Below, piece by piece: positions 12,026 to 23,883 of a stretch of DNA of 64,000 bases. The position numbers and the translations under genes were made by a program. Origin of the DNA: Planoprotostelium fungivorum (Eukaryota > Evosea > Variosea > Cavosteliida > Cavosteliaceae). The DNA is taken from positions 1-64,000 of the forward strand of contig MDYQ01000030.1 of assembly GCA_003024175.1 (NCBI GenBank). The letters are read 5' to 3'. Within the stretch, counting starts at the first letter, position 1. Each line of letters opens with the position of its first letter. Below the pieces are notes generated by a model that made no database searches, was not told where the DNA came from, and saw only the letters and a list, made by a program, of their open reading frames with translations.

Positions 12026-12481
12026 TCATCGAGCTTTGATTGGAACGCGGAAGGGACCGAGGGTCTGATGCACTTCTGGCTTCTTCATCGGTCGACAGTC
12101 GTGGTCTAATGGGCTTCTGTGTGTGATACAGAATGAGGAGCGGCACTCTTTGCATCGGATGTCGATGAGTTCAGACTTCTTGCATCCCTTTCTTGAGCAC
12201 TTGTGACTCAGAACTCGATTCGGTTGTGTTTTGCAGCCTTCGGTGATGTGCTTGTCTACGATGGCATTGATGTCGTTGCGATTAGCCGCGCAGAGAGGTT
12301 TCTCACAGAGAGGACAGCTGATGACTCCCTCCTCCGCTGGTTTCTTCGGACACTTGTGTGCGTCGTATGTCCTGTGATCGAGGCAGTGTGTGTGATGGCA
12401 TCCAGCGCAATTGAATGGTAAAAAGTCGAGCTGTTTGCAGCCGTTGTATTCGCAGTGTCTTCCCACGTGTGAGAACTCCAT
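12026..12481 (-). CDS. AN1-type zinc finger protein, two fingers (ZFAND2-like)
   Basis: A single exon of 151 residues. Two AN1 fingers have identical spacing C-x4-C-x9-C-x2-C-x4-C-x2-H-x5-H-x-C: the first starts at residue 10 (CEYNGC) and the second near residue 94 (CSRKGC). Between them lies a short linker with two further CxxC pairs (CPLCEKPLC). ZFAND2A/B and yeast Cuz1 share the double AN1 layout and link Cdc48/p97 and the proteasome under arsenite or protein stress. There is no UIM or other C-terminal domain here, so it is closer to the short forms. It is intronless, unlike most neighbours. Confidence 0.88.
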   Translation of the reverse strand: MEFSHVGRHCEYNGCKQLDFLPFNCAGCHHTHCLDHRTYDAHKCPKKPAEEGVISCPLCEKPLCAANRNDINAIVDKHITEGCKTQPNRVLSHKCSRKGCKKSELIDIRCKECRSSFCITHRSPLDHDCRPMKKPEVHQTLGPFRVPIKAR

Positions 12482-12688
12482 GTGTGGTGTGTTGAGTGTC
12501 GGAGCGAAAATGACTTCCGCGATGAGAGACCGTGCAGACTCGTCATCGTGACGATTTCCGCTTCCTTGAACGCTGTGAAAAGTCTGAGAAATCTCAGCCC
12601 GAATTCAATATGGTTGTAGATGGAAGTCGAAATTCGGAAGGGCTTCTGATAAGGTTTGATCATCACCCGATTGGTGGAGAGGAGACAG

Positions 12689-15600
12689 ATGGCACAACCT
12701 ACAGAGGGTAAAGTCCGATTGGTCGGAATCGATTATCAAGTTGGACCCAATCGAGTCGCTCACACTGGATCATGGGGTGTCAATAATCTGTTTGCCTACG
12801 GTGCAGGCTGCAACATCGCCATATACAATCCGGAGGTACTGTTGGAATTTACATGCTGCATCTGATTTGATGCAGAAATGCAAGATTACAACCATGTTGA
12901 GAGGTCACACGGATCGAGTGAATTGTGTTCGTTGGGTTCACAACACAGGTAGATCTATCCCGAACACCGCTTTCGATGATGACAGTGATATCAGATTCAT
13001 TTGCAGAGAGGTGGTTCAATCCAGAGAACATCCTCGTATCTGGAGGTGCCGATCACAGACTCATCGTATGGACACAAGATCAACGCGGGGTGAGTGCCTC
13101 ACATTCCAATGTGTCATCTGATCCCTCACAGGAGTGGATCGTTACGAACAAATTAAAAGAACACAAGGACTCTATCACATCTCTCTCTTCTCTCCTGAAT
13201 CCAGATGGCTCCATCTTGGTATCGTCCACCTCTGCTGATAACACGACCATCGTGTGGAAGAGAGAAGCTGGTTCGAACGATTTCAAGTGAGTGAAGGATT
13301 CATCCACGGTAGACTGAGAATGGTAGGGTATTACAGAGACTCGAACACAAACCCAAGATGATGGAGTGCTCCGCTATGTCTCACATTCCAAACACAGGTC
13401 GGTTCATCGCATCTCTATGTCTATGATCCCTCCGATCATCGATCATCATCCGATCATGATGATATGATCATCCAATCACCATCATCATCTGATCTAGTCA
13501 CCAGAGACTCCCGTCCTCGCGCTCGGAGGTGTCGATAGTCTCATCCACGTATACATCCAGAACGATCAGGGAAATTTCGTTCGCGTCGTACAGCTGCAAG
13601 GACACGAAGATTGGATCAGAGGCGTGGAATTTGCACTCTGCGACGATGGAGATCTATTATTAGCCAGCTGCTCTCAAGACACAAAGATTCGACTGTGGCG
13701 ACTCGGGTGAGTCGTCCGCGAGAACGCCCAGACCCTCGCGACGTGACGGAGGAAGATTGAAAGTGGTGCAGGAAGGTGACAGCGGACACGGAGAACATGC
13801 TCGCTTCTCTGAGAGGGAAGAGTGAGGGAGTGACATCACTGAGCAGCAAGGGACACTTGTTCAACTACAGATCGACAAAGTATCAGATTTCCCTCGAATC
13901 AGTCCTCTCAGCTCACGAAGAGTGGGTTTATTCAGCTCGTTGGGCCTTCCCCACAAAAATTGACGGTGAGAATTTTTCTCTTTTCAAGAAAAACAGTAGA
14001 AAAATTTTCATCTTTTTTTTCATCTCATCGTTTCGTCTCATGAGTTGAAAGGAAAATATCATCAAGACCTGTGCCTGGTATCTGCCTCTATGGATCGTAG
14101 CATGATCATGTGGAGCTTCTCACCTTCTTCCGGAGTTTGGATCGACCAAGTGGGGACGATCTGGCGGGTTGTAGTCTGACAGCTTCAGGTCAAAGTGGGA
14201 GAAGTGGGAGGAAATACACTCGGATTCTACGGTGGTTTTCTAAGCCGCGACGGTCACTACCTACTCGCTCACGGCTACAACGGAAGCCTTCACATGTGGT
14301 CCGACGAAAATCCGGGTAAATCCCACCGTCTCGTTGTAGATGAACCTACTCATCACGTGATCAGACAGAGCGTGGAGGGCACACATCGTACCGTCCGGCC
14401 ACTTTGCCCCCGTTATGGACATGGAGTGAGCATGTGACGTCATCGAAAGAGTCTCCTCATTCCATACAGTTGGGACAGTGAAGGAGATTATCTGCTGAGC
14501 GTGAGCGAAGACCAAACGGCGAGATGTTTCTCAGAGTGGAGGGAGAAGGGAACGTGGCATGAGATTGCGAGACCTGCGGTGCACGGTCACGATTTCAATT
14601 GCATCTCCTTTCTCAATGGAAGAGATCACTCGTTCGTCGCCGGAGCGGAAGAGAAGGTGAAGACTTGCCATGTGTCGATCTCATCGTGATCATCCCATCC
14701 ATCATGATGATGATCATCTGACTCAGATCACGATCATCTCATCCATCATCATCCGTGATCACGATCACCTTCGAATCATCATCACCTCCATCACCTCATC
14801 ATCCATCCGATCGCATCACCGCAGTCATCTCATCTCATCAGGTCATCCGACTCTTCGACGCCCCCCAAACGTTCGTCGACACTCTATCCAACATCTCCCA
14901 CGTCCAATCTCAGGCGGACTCGAATCGACCGTTAGGAGCCAACGTCCCCCCCCTCGGCCTCTCAAACAAACCCATCGTGGCGGGGGAAGACAGCGGCAAG
15001 TTCAAAGAAGAGAACGAGTACGACGTTGCACCTGCACCTGCCCCGGTGACTCATCAGGTTCCACCTCTGGAGGAACATCTCTTCCAGAGCACACTGTGGC
15101 CTGAGATACAGAAACTGTGAGATGTCGTGTGAGGGTTGGGAGTGATGAGAGTAGGTACGGACATCCGAACGAGATGGTGGCGGTTTGTTCGAGTCGGTCG
15201 GGTCACCTCATCGCATCGGCGTGCAAGGTGATGATTCTTATCTCATCATCATCTCAACACACGATCACCTCATACATCATCATCTCAACACATGATCACC
15301 TCATACATCATCATCTCAACACACGTTCACCTCATACATCATCATCGATGAGATTGCAATGATTGACGATTCCAGGGATCGCAGCCAGACGAATCATCGA
15401 TTCGAGTGTGGGACACCAAAACGTGGAAAGAGGTGAGATCATCATGATCATCATCATGCGATCACCATCGACTGACCTTCTACGAGATATCCAAATTGAC
15501 CGTCCACAAATTGAGCGTCGCCCAACTGGAATTCTCACACGATGACACTCGCCTCCTCAGCGTATCTCGCGATCGTTCGTTCTGCATCTTCAAGGTGAGA

Positions 15601-16185
15601 CGCATGAGAACACGAACATCATCGGCTGAAAGAGTTTCAGATGGGAGACGATCGCACCATCGAGGTCGAAAAGTTCTTTAAATCTGCACACGAGAGAATC
15701 ATCTGGTCGGGCGCATGGTCGCATGACGATCGTTTCATCGCGACCGGCTCTAGAGACAAGATGGTGATGACGTAATCACATGTGGATCCGATCTCATTTC
15801 GATCAGGTCAAACTCTGGGTGAGAGAAGAGAACGACTGGAAGAACATCAGCAGCCTCCCCGCTTTCTCATGTGGAGTCACCAGCGTGTGTTGGTTGTCCT
15901 TCAAATCGAAGCGGAACACGAGCACCTTGGCAGTCGGTTTAGAGGATGGAAGTATCTCCATCTGGATGGTGCAAGATGATGGAAAGAACGAGAAAGTCTA
16001 CGAGCTACCCCAAGAGTGAGTTGAAAAGAACATGCGAGGTCTGATGGACTTCTAGATCGTGTCACGGGGAGGCCATTCGAAGGATGAGATGGAGGCAGAA
16101 GAAGTCTTTGGAGGGAAGAGTTCAACTGGCGAGTTGCAGTATGGACCATTCAGTCAGAGTGCACTCTTTCGAATTTGAAGAGTAA
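12689..16185 (+). CDS. ELP2: Elongator complex protein 2 (WD40 scaffold)
   Basis: Multi-exon WD40 protein. Blades are seen as [62 protein letters not shown], then the Elp2 hallmark [17 protein letters not shown] (near 13900), followed by a second propeller ([17 protein letters not shown] near 15540; [11 protein letters not shown] near 15690) and the terminal blade [10 protein letters not shown] then [16 protein letters not shown]. Elp2 holds the Elp123 subcomplex that modifies wobble uridines of tRNA. The stop codon TAA at 16183-16185 runs into an AATAAA word, so the 3' end is very tight. Several introns are long arrays of CATC words, including a 31-bp tandem repeat (see 15244-15336). Confidence 0.9.
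15244..15336 (+). repeat. 31-bp tandem repeat, three copies, inside an ELP2 intron
   Basis: Three head-to-tail copies of a 31-base unit (15244-15274, 15275-15305, 15306-15336) with only one or two base differences each, then a short partial copy. The unit ends CACCTCATA and starts CATCATCATCTCAAC. All lie within an intron of about 147 nt (15229-15375). It is a minisatellite grown from the CATC-rich intron sequence. Confidence 0.9.
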
Positions 16186-16808
16186 ATAAAACGTGCATCT
16201 CAGGAGATCGACTTTTCAATGTCGTGATGGAGGAACATGATCCTTCGAAGGACGGAAGGTGATGCGAATCATCTTCCCTCCTCTCTCGATCTAAACTTCT
16301 TCAACTCTGCCGCCACTCGTGGAGGGGAGAGGTAACTGTGGTTCGAAGAAGAGGATGAGAAACATGAGTCCCGCTCTATATATGTGTATCTTAGAGATTG
16401 CAATACTTCCTTAGTGCCGTATTTCACACCACCTCAAGATCTGAGACGTTCTCAATTTCCAAAGGGTTCGTCAAAGAGGAACACCTATCGAAAGCTTGAG
16501 TAGAGGCTAGAGTAGGATGAGTTCATCGTTCATCAAAGATCGACGACTCAACCCAACATACTCTCCCTCTGATGCATGATGGTCTGTTGCATCGAAGTGT
16601 CGCCTGATGATCTTCTGGACGAACCACCATAGTGGGCACTGCATACCGTACTTCTCCCCCGGGCAGTCCTCAGGCAAGGTGTATCTACACCTTGAATCTT
16701 GAATCTTCAAGAAAAGAACCCTGTTGGTTGGGCCTCAATCGCTGGTTTATTACTGGAGGAACTTCCAGGCGTGTACCGCAGACTGATGATTCAGATCTCA
16801 TCGGCATC
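16186..16808. other. Intergenic region, possible first exon of next gene
   Basis: About 600 bases after ELP2. No gene is firm. A short exon near 16575 (MVCCIE, then a GT donor) could join the ankyrin-type gene in frame at an acceptor near 16780, but this is only a possibility. Confidence 0.3.
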
Positions 16809-17407
16809 ATGTGTGGTGACTATGTCCTCTCATCCGCTATTCGACATCATCGGCTGGAACTGGTTCAAAGAATGGCACCCCACACCAACGTGAGATCTAT
16901 CATGTCGTCCACAGATCTAATCATTCTCAGATGAACATAGCACACGCGACCGACATCATCTGCCAATTTGGACCTACAGCGTTGAGAGAGATCCTTCTCA
17001 CTTCTGTCTGGGACGAAGGACTTGACTTCAATCGAGACTTCCTTCCACACTTGGCCGAGTGGGGTTGCGATGACATCATCGAAGATCACGTGAAGAACGA
17101 CACAGACTTGAGCGTGCTACACGATTCTCTATTGCATGCGGCTGTCATCTGCGGCCGAGCCGATTTGGTCAAGATCATGATCCGAGAGAGACCCTGCCAC
17201 TCTGGACACAACAACGCCGCATTGTGCGAAGCGGTGAAGAGGTCGAACGTGGAAATTGTAGAGATGCATCTGCGATCAGACAAGATCGATCGGAACGTCA
17301 ATCGAGAGAAGATCATGCAAGAAGCAAAACGAATCGGTAACGAAGAGATCCTGCGGCTATTGAACGAACCACCACGAAGAAAAGAGAATAAATGTGAAGT
17401 GATGTAA
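16809..17407 (+). CDS. Ankyrin-type repeat protein, start uncertain
   Basis: Two exons joined by a 40-nt intron (about 16891-16930): MCGDYVLSSAIRHHRLELVQ, then MNIAHATDIICQFG through LLHAAVICGRADLVKIMI, ALCEAVKRSNVEIVEM and ending PRRKENKCEVM. The pattern of paired short helices with LLHAA..GRADLV is ankyrin-like, though degenerate. The open frame continues upstream of 16809 without an ATG, so an additional 5' exon is likely. Similar degenerate ankyrin proteins are numerous in amoebae and bind other proteins; function unknown. A second protein of this kind lies at 62199-63092. Confidence 0.6.
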
Positions 17408-17957
17408 CAGTTGAATCTGGGATGATGCAATACACGTGCGAAGAGTTCTCCTGGTGATTTCGCCTTTTAGAACAATTGTTTCTGTCTGAGTGGAGCCACT
17501 TACGTGGCCTTTCCGCGGCAACAGCGGCTACAGCAGGTTCTCGTGACGACGATCTAAGAAGTAGAGACCACCTCCTCTCTCGTCTTCCTCTTGGATCGAT
17601 CATGAGATGACCTCTCACTACCATAGAGGAGGAGCAAAATGGGCCGACCGAAAAGAAGTTGAAAATTGTTTTTTCTATCAATTTTTTTCACTAAGAGCTC
17701 TTTCCAGAAAACACACATCACGGGGTCATCACGTCCATTCGAACCTCACGCTCCATCGAATTCATCGAATAACTGTGAGTCTATCGATGAGAAGCCGGGG
17801 GGAGGTATCTGTTGGAAATGGAATGAGGGCGCGCCGAAAATCGCCGGCGTTGGCTTGACCATCCTCTCTCCTTCCTGCTCATCTCGTTTTCGATCCCGTA
17901 TTGATATAACAACAGGGTCTACTTTGTCTTTCGGCTCTAACAAAAAATCTTGTGCCT
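17408..17957. other. Intergenic region upstream of the phosphatase
   Basis: Open stretches exist near 17600-17950 but none joins in frame to the phosphatase exon at 18022, while a 13-nt first exon at 17958 does. The region is read as promoter and leader. Confidence 0.35.
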
Positions 17958-20242
17958 ATGGACAGATCATGTGAGAATCGACGAATCTAGCCATACAGAG
18001 CTCATGTTAATTAATCTGCAGCTCTAGAGGGATCTGGACCTCGTAAATCATTCAAAACCGATATCAATTCGACCGCCACCTCTTTCGGTGGCACATCTCT
18101 AGCCGCCGCTCTAAAGTGAGCTCATTCAACCCAATCGACCTCACGGCCCTCTTCATTTCGAAAATGCCACACATACATTTTTTCTAACCCTCTCCAGTGC
18201 GAAGAGTTTCGGTGGGTCTTCGATCTTTGGATCGCAGATGTTCTCCTCTCAATCTTTCAATTTCGGTCAACTGAAAGATTCCAATGATACCGAACTTCGC
18301 AGAAAGAAGTCTCTGAGTGTCACGAAATCAGACGGAGACAACGGGTGACTCCATCTCACACATGGCACACGTCCATATCATTTTCTAATGATGGACAGAA
18401 ACGGAACGTCTAAGACAGAGAGTCGGGGCTTACCCGAGGCTTCTCTCGAAGTGAGGGAGATCGAGCAAGAATACAACAAGATGGAAGAGATCATGCGACA
18501 GAGAGGATACACGTTCAGTCCAGACCCCGCAGCTGAGACGGAAGAAAATCGAAAGAAGAACCGGTGAGCTCATCCATCTCACCCTCTCCATCTCACATCG
18601 TCTCGTTCCATCATATCATCATGCGATCTCATCTCACCGTTCCATCAGATACCGCGATGTCCTCCCCAACCACAACACCAGCGTCAAGATCGACTCGAAG
18701 AGTGGCTGTAACAAGTACATCAACGCCAATCACGTGACAGACAGGGCCGAATCCTCTAAGGCAGTACAAAAGTACATCTGCTGTCAAGCTCCACTACCAG
18801 AGACCTTCGTCGACTTCTGGACCATGGTGAATCTCCTCCCTCTACAACGTTGTAGATGATGACGTCCTCCAGATCTGGGAGCAAAATTGCCCGGTCGTCG
18901 TCATGCTGACAAGGCTGGCGGAGCAAAATAAGACGAAGGCTCACATCTACTGGCCCGAAATAGAAGGAGCTACGCGACTCTACGGCTTTGTCATGGTGAC
19001 CCTAAAGAAAGTGAAGGTGATGACCCCACCCCTCTACCCCCCTGATCTATTTTTAGATCCACAAGAACGTTCAGACGAAGCCTGGTTTCTTCAAGAGGAT
19101 GAGCCTCTTTACACCGAGACAGAGATCGACCTCAGAGAAGGAAGCTCCTCCCTCAACCCCTTCGAACAGCCTGCAAGCTCCAGGCTGGACCTCGTCTGCT
19201 GTATTCAAGCAGCCTATGGTCTTTGACATGAGGCTGAATCAAGGCACACTGGCCAGCATAGGCTCGATGTCTAATTTTGCCGCCCTGTGGAACAAACAGC
19301 AGAATACGGAGCACACGAGCAACATGAACGAACCACCGTGAGTTTTTTGGCGGGAGAATGGATTGGGACTCATTTTGGGACAGGGGAGCGATGATTGTGA
19401 GGAAGTTTACGCTGTTTGACGTGAGAGATCCTTCCAGAGAAACTCGCGAGCTCGTTCAGCTGCACTACACCGAATGGCCAGACCGAGGTGAGATCATCAC
19501 ATCATCGCCTTCTTCATCATCGTCCATCGTGATCGTTCCAACTCCATCGACTCGATCGTCTTCTCTTCATCACGATCGTGTCACCATCATGATGCATGAG
19601 CTGATGACGATGGTGTAGGTGTACCAGAGACAACCGAACAGATGTCCAGGCTCATCAGAGAGTTAGACATCCGAAAGAAGGGTCTGGAAGACCCCATCGT
19701 AGTCCACTGCAGGTGAGAGAAAATGGCGGTAACCGCATTTTGGGACTCAAATTGGGACAGTGCGGGAATCGGGAGGACGGGAACCTTCTTGGCCATCCAC
19801 ATGGCCCTGCAGCAGGTTCGTCTCGTTGTATATGGAAGATTCACCGAAAATTCAGGTGGCCCTGGGGATATCCCCCCAAGTCGACATATTTGAGACGGTC
19901 TTAAATCTGCGAGCGCAGCGCAGGGGAATGGTACAGAGCTCAGACCAATACAAGTTTGTCTACATCACCATCAAGGACATGCTGATGGACAAGTACTTCA
20001 ACTACAACGCCAACACGCGCAGCAAGGCGAAGACCATCCTTAACACTTCACAGACACAAGTCGATCACGTGAGAAGACGAGAAGATGATGATGTCGCTGA
20101 TTCGATGCAACAGGTGAGACAGGCAATACAGACAGCACCGAGGAACAGACCCCGAAGATCGGCATCAGAGCCCATCTTGGAAGACTGCTGGAAGAAGATC
20201 GTGGAAGATGGAGAGCTCATGGAAAAGATGAAGCTGTCGTGA
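17958..20242 (+). CDS. Classical protein tyrosine phosphatase with insert in catalytic domain
   Basis: A tiny first exon (17958-17970, MDRS) splices to 18022. The N-terminal third is Ser/Gly/Phe-rich (SFGGSSIFGSQMF). The PTP domain has NRYRDVLPNHN, YINANHV, QAPLPETFVDFWTM, WPE, the WPD loop (YTEWPDRGVPET), the P-loop VHCSAGIGRTG split by an intron right after the catalytic Cys codon's neighbour (near 19712-19757), and the Q-loop LRAQRRGMVQSSDQY. All catalytic residues (Asp, Cys, Arg, Gln) are present, so it should be active on phosphotyrosine. Unusual: about 85 extra residues (IHKNVQTKPGFFKRM.. to ..NMNEPP, 19060-19340) sit between the YWP segment and the strand before the WPD loop. It fits a cell with SH2-based phosphotyrosine signalling, also seen in this window. 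Confidence 0.9.
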
Positions 20243-20564
20243 GGATGATGGAAACGCGGGAGAAGGTGGTGATTGCAAGATGATGTCGCCCTCGGGGCGT
20301 GAAACGGATTTTCTATAAAGTTTTCTCGGTTTCTCTCTTAGTACCGAGGCTAGCCTCGCCGATTCCGAGTCCGAAGCCCGATCCCGCCTCCTAACTGATA
20401 GTAGATGATATCATCGCGCATGAGCTTTACGGTTCGTTAACCTGAGACTGCGCGGTAGGAATTTAGATGCCGATTCGGAAATCGGGCTTGGAAATTTTCC
20501 GCGGGCCGAAAGGTGGGAGCGGAGGCGATTGGGACAGGAGGAGTGTCCACAGAAAACGAGAAAC
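20243..20564. other. Intergenic region before the kinase
   Basis: About 320 bases, more GC-rich than nearby spacers, with short CCGA/CGAG words around 20340-20390. No gene is seen; it should carry the kinase promoter. Confidence 0.35.
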
Positions 20565-21440
20565 ATGGGTGCGATGAAGCAGCTGAAGAAGATATTGAAC
20601 AAAGAGAAGAAGGTCAAGTTGAACGACCTGTACGAGATGAGAGACGTGATGCTGGGAGACGGTCTCACGGCCGAGGTCTTTCTGGCTAGAAGAAAGTCAG
20701 ATGGGCAGGCGGTGGCACTCAAAGTGTACCACAAGGGACAACATCGTAGCGAGATCGAGGCGGAGATCTCTACGCTGACCGATATGGGTCACGATGCCAT
20801 GGTGAAACTGTATGAAGTCATCAGAGAGAAGAAGAGAACGATCCTCGTATTGGAATACATGAACCAAGGAGACCTATACGATTACATCGAGAAGAATGGG
20901 CGACCAACACACTCACAGACAGTGGACATCATGAAGTCACTCCTGTCAGCCCTCTCCCACCTCCACAAGAACAACATCGCCCACCGTGACATCAAACTTG
21001 AGAACATCATGATCAACCGCGAGGGCGCCACACTCGAAGCCAAGCTCGGGGACTTTGGTTTCGCATCGGCCGACACAGACAAGGGCTTCAGCATGATGTG
21101 CGGCTCTCTCCCTTACGCCGCTCCTGAGCTTGTAGAGGGCAACCGCTACCACCACGCCGTCGATATGTGGGGCCTCGGAGTCGTCCTATACATCCTCCTG
21201 TCTGGAACACCACCATTCAAGTCCAATGGCAACGGCACCCTCACACAACAGATCAAGGCCGGCCAGTATGACTTCCCTCAGACCTACTGGTCGACTGTAT
21301 CCGTCACTGCGAAGGACTTGGTCACAAAGATGCTGGAGGTAGACCCTTCAAAGAGGATCACCGCCGAGGAGGCATTACAACATCCTTTCATCACGAGAGC
21401 TGGAAGGGGAAGAGATTCTTTGGTAGCGAGTGCTGCCTAA
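20565..21440 (+). CDS. Intronless Ser/Thr protein kinase, CAMK-like
   Basis: A single exon of 291 residues from ATG 20565. The kinase domain fills the protein: Gly loop LGDGLTAEVFLA, VALKVY (ATP Lys), catalytic loop AHRDIKLEN, DFG, the APE motif (YAAPELV) after a short activation segment, DMWGLGVVLY, and PFITRAG at the end. The layout and the R in HPFI region resemble CAMK/SNF1-type kinases. All residues needed for catalysis are present. There is no regulatory domain or calmodulin site beyond a basic N-terminal stretch (KQLKKILNKEKKVK). Lack of introns between intron-rich neighbours suggests a retrogene or an old intronless family. Confidence 0.9.
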   Translation: MGAMKQLKKILNKEKKVKLNDLYEMRDVMLGDGLTAEVFLARRKSDGQAVALKVYHKGQHRSEIEAEISTLTDMGHDAMVKLYEVIREKKRTILVLEYMNQGDLYDYIEKNGRPTHSQTVDIMKSLLSALSHLHKNNIAHRDIKLENIMINREGATLEAKLGDFGFASADTDKGFSMMCGSLPYAAPELVEGNRYHHAVDMWGLGVVLYILLSGTPPFKSNGNGTLTQQIKAGQYDFPQTYWSTVSVTAKDLVTKMLEVDPSKRITAEEALQHPFITRAGRGRDSLVASAA

Positions 21441-21630
21441 TTTTGCACATATTGCATAGAAACAACGTAAGAAGAGAGACTGTACCACCCAATTTTGAAG
21501 AGATAAAATATTTCGAGTCTGATAACGATGGTCTTCTTATGTGTTTGGTCTTAGACATTCTATGTTTCATCATCAGATTGTGTCGATTTAGAAGAGCGTG
21601 GAGAATGAGATGACCAACTAATGTGATCTA

Positions 21631-23684
21631 TTAAGCCAAGAGAGAGTGAAGGATCTCCTTGTCGTACACTCTGGCTTGCACTGCGAGCTTCTTTCTCTGA
21701 GACATATTTTTCTCCAGCAGGTCCTTATCCTGCTTCAACGTCGTGGGATAGAGTGAGAGAGTCTCTTGGATCAACTTCTGCATCATCTGAACTGCCTTCT
21801 TCTCCCTCTCATCATCCAACTTCTGGGTGCTCTTCTCCTTCAGCTGTTCCATGTCTTGTATGGTCTTCACTTCTTCTTCACTCATGCACAGGAGTCGGAA
21901 TAGAGGTAGACACATTTCTTTTCCTTCTTCACCTCCGGCAACGACAACTTCGATGCTCCTGTGATCGCATGAGCACACATCACATGTGATCATCGTCCAC
22001 CACATGATGAGATGTGATCGTGGTGATGATCACATCATCATCACGATCACATCTCATCATGTGGCGGACGATGTGAGATGAAGAACTCACTCTGCTCCCA
22101 ACAGCCTCTTGATCTCCGGGAATACGGTGGAGGACTTGTCGATATTTACGACGAGGGTGACCACATCGCTCGAATTGTTGGGTATAACGAAACCTGATCG
22201 TTGAGTGAGGAGGGAAGAGTTTGTGTGGAGTCACCTTGGTAGATGAGCAGCTCGCGATTCGGCCTTCTTCCATAAAAGATTCTGATCTGCTCTCCCTTCT
22301 GAAAATCTTGCATGGCACTGCATCTCACAACTCCATCTTCAAAGAAGGTTGTCATCTGCCATCACATGAGAAAATTGGAAAAAATCGGAGTGGCATGAAA
22401 AAATAAATGTGAACGATTCGACTTCAAATCTTTTCGAGATCACCTTGCCCTCTGCGTGGTTGGCCATGTCCCAGAATGGAATGAGAGCCAGTTGAGATGC
22501 TTTTTCACCGTCGGGGATCTCGTTCTGTCGACTCATGACCGTCGATACCGCCCACAAGAAAGCCTCCAGAGTGAACGTGGCGGGTGTGAAAGTTTTGTGT
22601 TCTAATCTCTATTTGGAGATCAGATGATGATGATGATGATGATGCGATCACCTTCACCATGGTGTGGAGGTAAGCGTACTGCTTGATCGTGTTTTTGATC
22701 AATTTGACGGTCTCTCCTGCATTCGGGGTCAATCTTCTTGCAAAGAGATGAAGGTAACTCACTCTGTGCGAGACCCTGCAGTTCCTTCAACTCTTCATAT
22801 TCCCAGTTGATAGGAAGATTGTACTCCTTCGGTAGCATTCCTGTCGTGTGTCAGATCACAAGATCGACGATGATATTGAGATGATGATGATAGACGATGT
22901 GTGAGAGATGGATCTCTCACTGATGTAAGGAGCGTAGAAAGAGGCGAGAGCCTGCTTTTCGTATAAGAGGTAGATGGCTAGACACAGAGCGGGGACGGTC
23001 TTGAGCATCTCATTGTCATTGACAAACTCTTTCAAGGAGTGGTTCCCTTCCTGCGACTCATCAGACATGTTCGAACTCCTCAGAGATGTATGATTGGATG
23101 TATCTCTCAATGATGCATTGGACGGATGAAGCATCTCACCTTAGCTCCCTTCAAAGTGATGAGTAGATGGGGAGGAATCTCTATGATCTTCTCGCCTTCC
23201 TACAATGGAGTGAGAAGTTGATTCACATAACGATTCGAGACTGACTTTGATGTCTTTCGAGGCGACGAGCCCGTTTCCTTCGTTCAGATCTCCAACCAAT
23301 GCGATGCTGTCCGATTGGACAGAGTTCTTCTTCAACCAGACATCAAACTCTTTGAACAGAGCGTTTGCTTTCTGTTCCTTCTCTTTGGCAGATTCGGCTT
23401 TCGCTGAATGGATGTCAGATGATTAATCGTAGGGATGATCATATGATCACCTTGTGGTTTCTTCTTTCCGTCCTGCTTGAGGCTCTGCAGTTCGATCAGC
23501 TCCTTGATCGACTTCAAGAGGGCACGAAGGTTCTCATCGAGGACATTATTGTCTCCGCAGGCATAAGCACCTGATTGCGATCAGTTCAGAATGGAGAAGA
23601 ACTCTCACGTCGGTTAACCTCATCGATCTTGTTTTGGACGTGTTCTTTGTGAACCTTGATTGCATTTCTGTTGGCCGCTGCCAT
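21631..23684 (-). CDS. SETD3-like SET-domain methyltransferase (actin histidine type)
   Basis: Multi-exon, starting MAAANRNAIKVHKEHV. The split SET domain and Rubisco-LSMT-like C-terminal domain follow human SETD3: a DLNEGNGLVASKDI strand, YNLPINWEYEELKEL, TIKQYAYLH, AVSTVMSRQNEIP, IPFWDMANHAEG (NH motif), then GEQIRIFYGRRPN (SAM/substrate Tyr), and a C-terminal LYPTTLKQDKDLLE, MSQRKKLAVQARVYDKEIL. SETD3 methylates actin His73 using SAM. The conserved AVSTVM-RQN and FYG segments match SETD3 better than other Rubisco-LSMT-like proteins. An intron holds a long perfect-looking hairpin (21991-22073). Confidence 0.88.
21991..22073. repeat. Inverted repeat, 38-nt arms, 7-nt loop, in a SETD3 intron
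   Basis: The left arm (21991-22028) and the reverse complement of the right arm (22036-22073) match at 36 of 38 bases, separated by seven bases. It lies in an intron of the SETD3-like gene. A transcript would fold into a long stable stem. It could pair exon ends, or be a by-product of the CATC/GATG word expansion seen in many introns here. Confidence 0.9.
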
Positions 23685-23883
23685 GATGCTCCGAAAAAAT
23701 ATGCGATGTCACCAAAAGATGGGGTTGTAGAATTCGGTCGCAGCATTGCAGCTGCAGACCTAGGTCTTTAGAGATCCCAGAATCGTCAGGATACAATCGA
23801 ATCGAAGTCCATTGGTGAGTTCATCAGTCGATCTTTCATCATAAGTGGGCCATGTATGCATGTTTTTTTGACACCCTTTGAAG

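Noticed and set aside
15229-15375. Evenly spaced direct repeats that could be read as a CRISPR array
   Set aside because: The units touch head to tail with no spacers, lie inside an intron of a eukaryotic gene, and are CATC minisatellite.
17585-17950. Open stretches before the phosphatase as its first exons
   Set aside because: They cannot join in phase to the exon at 18022; the 13-nt exon at 17958 can.
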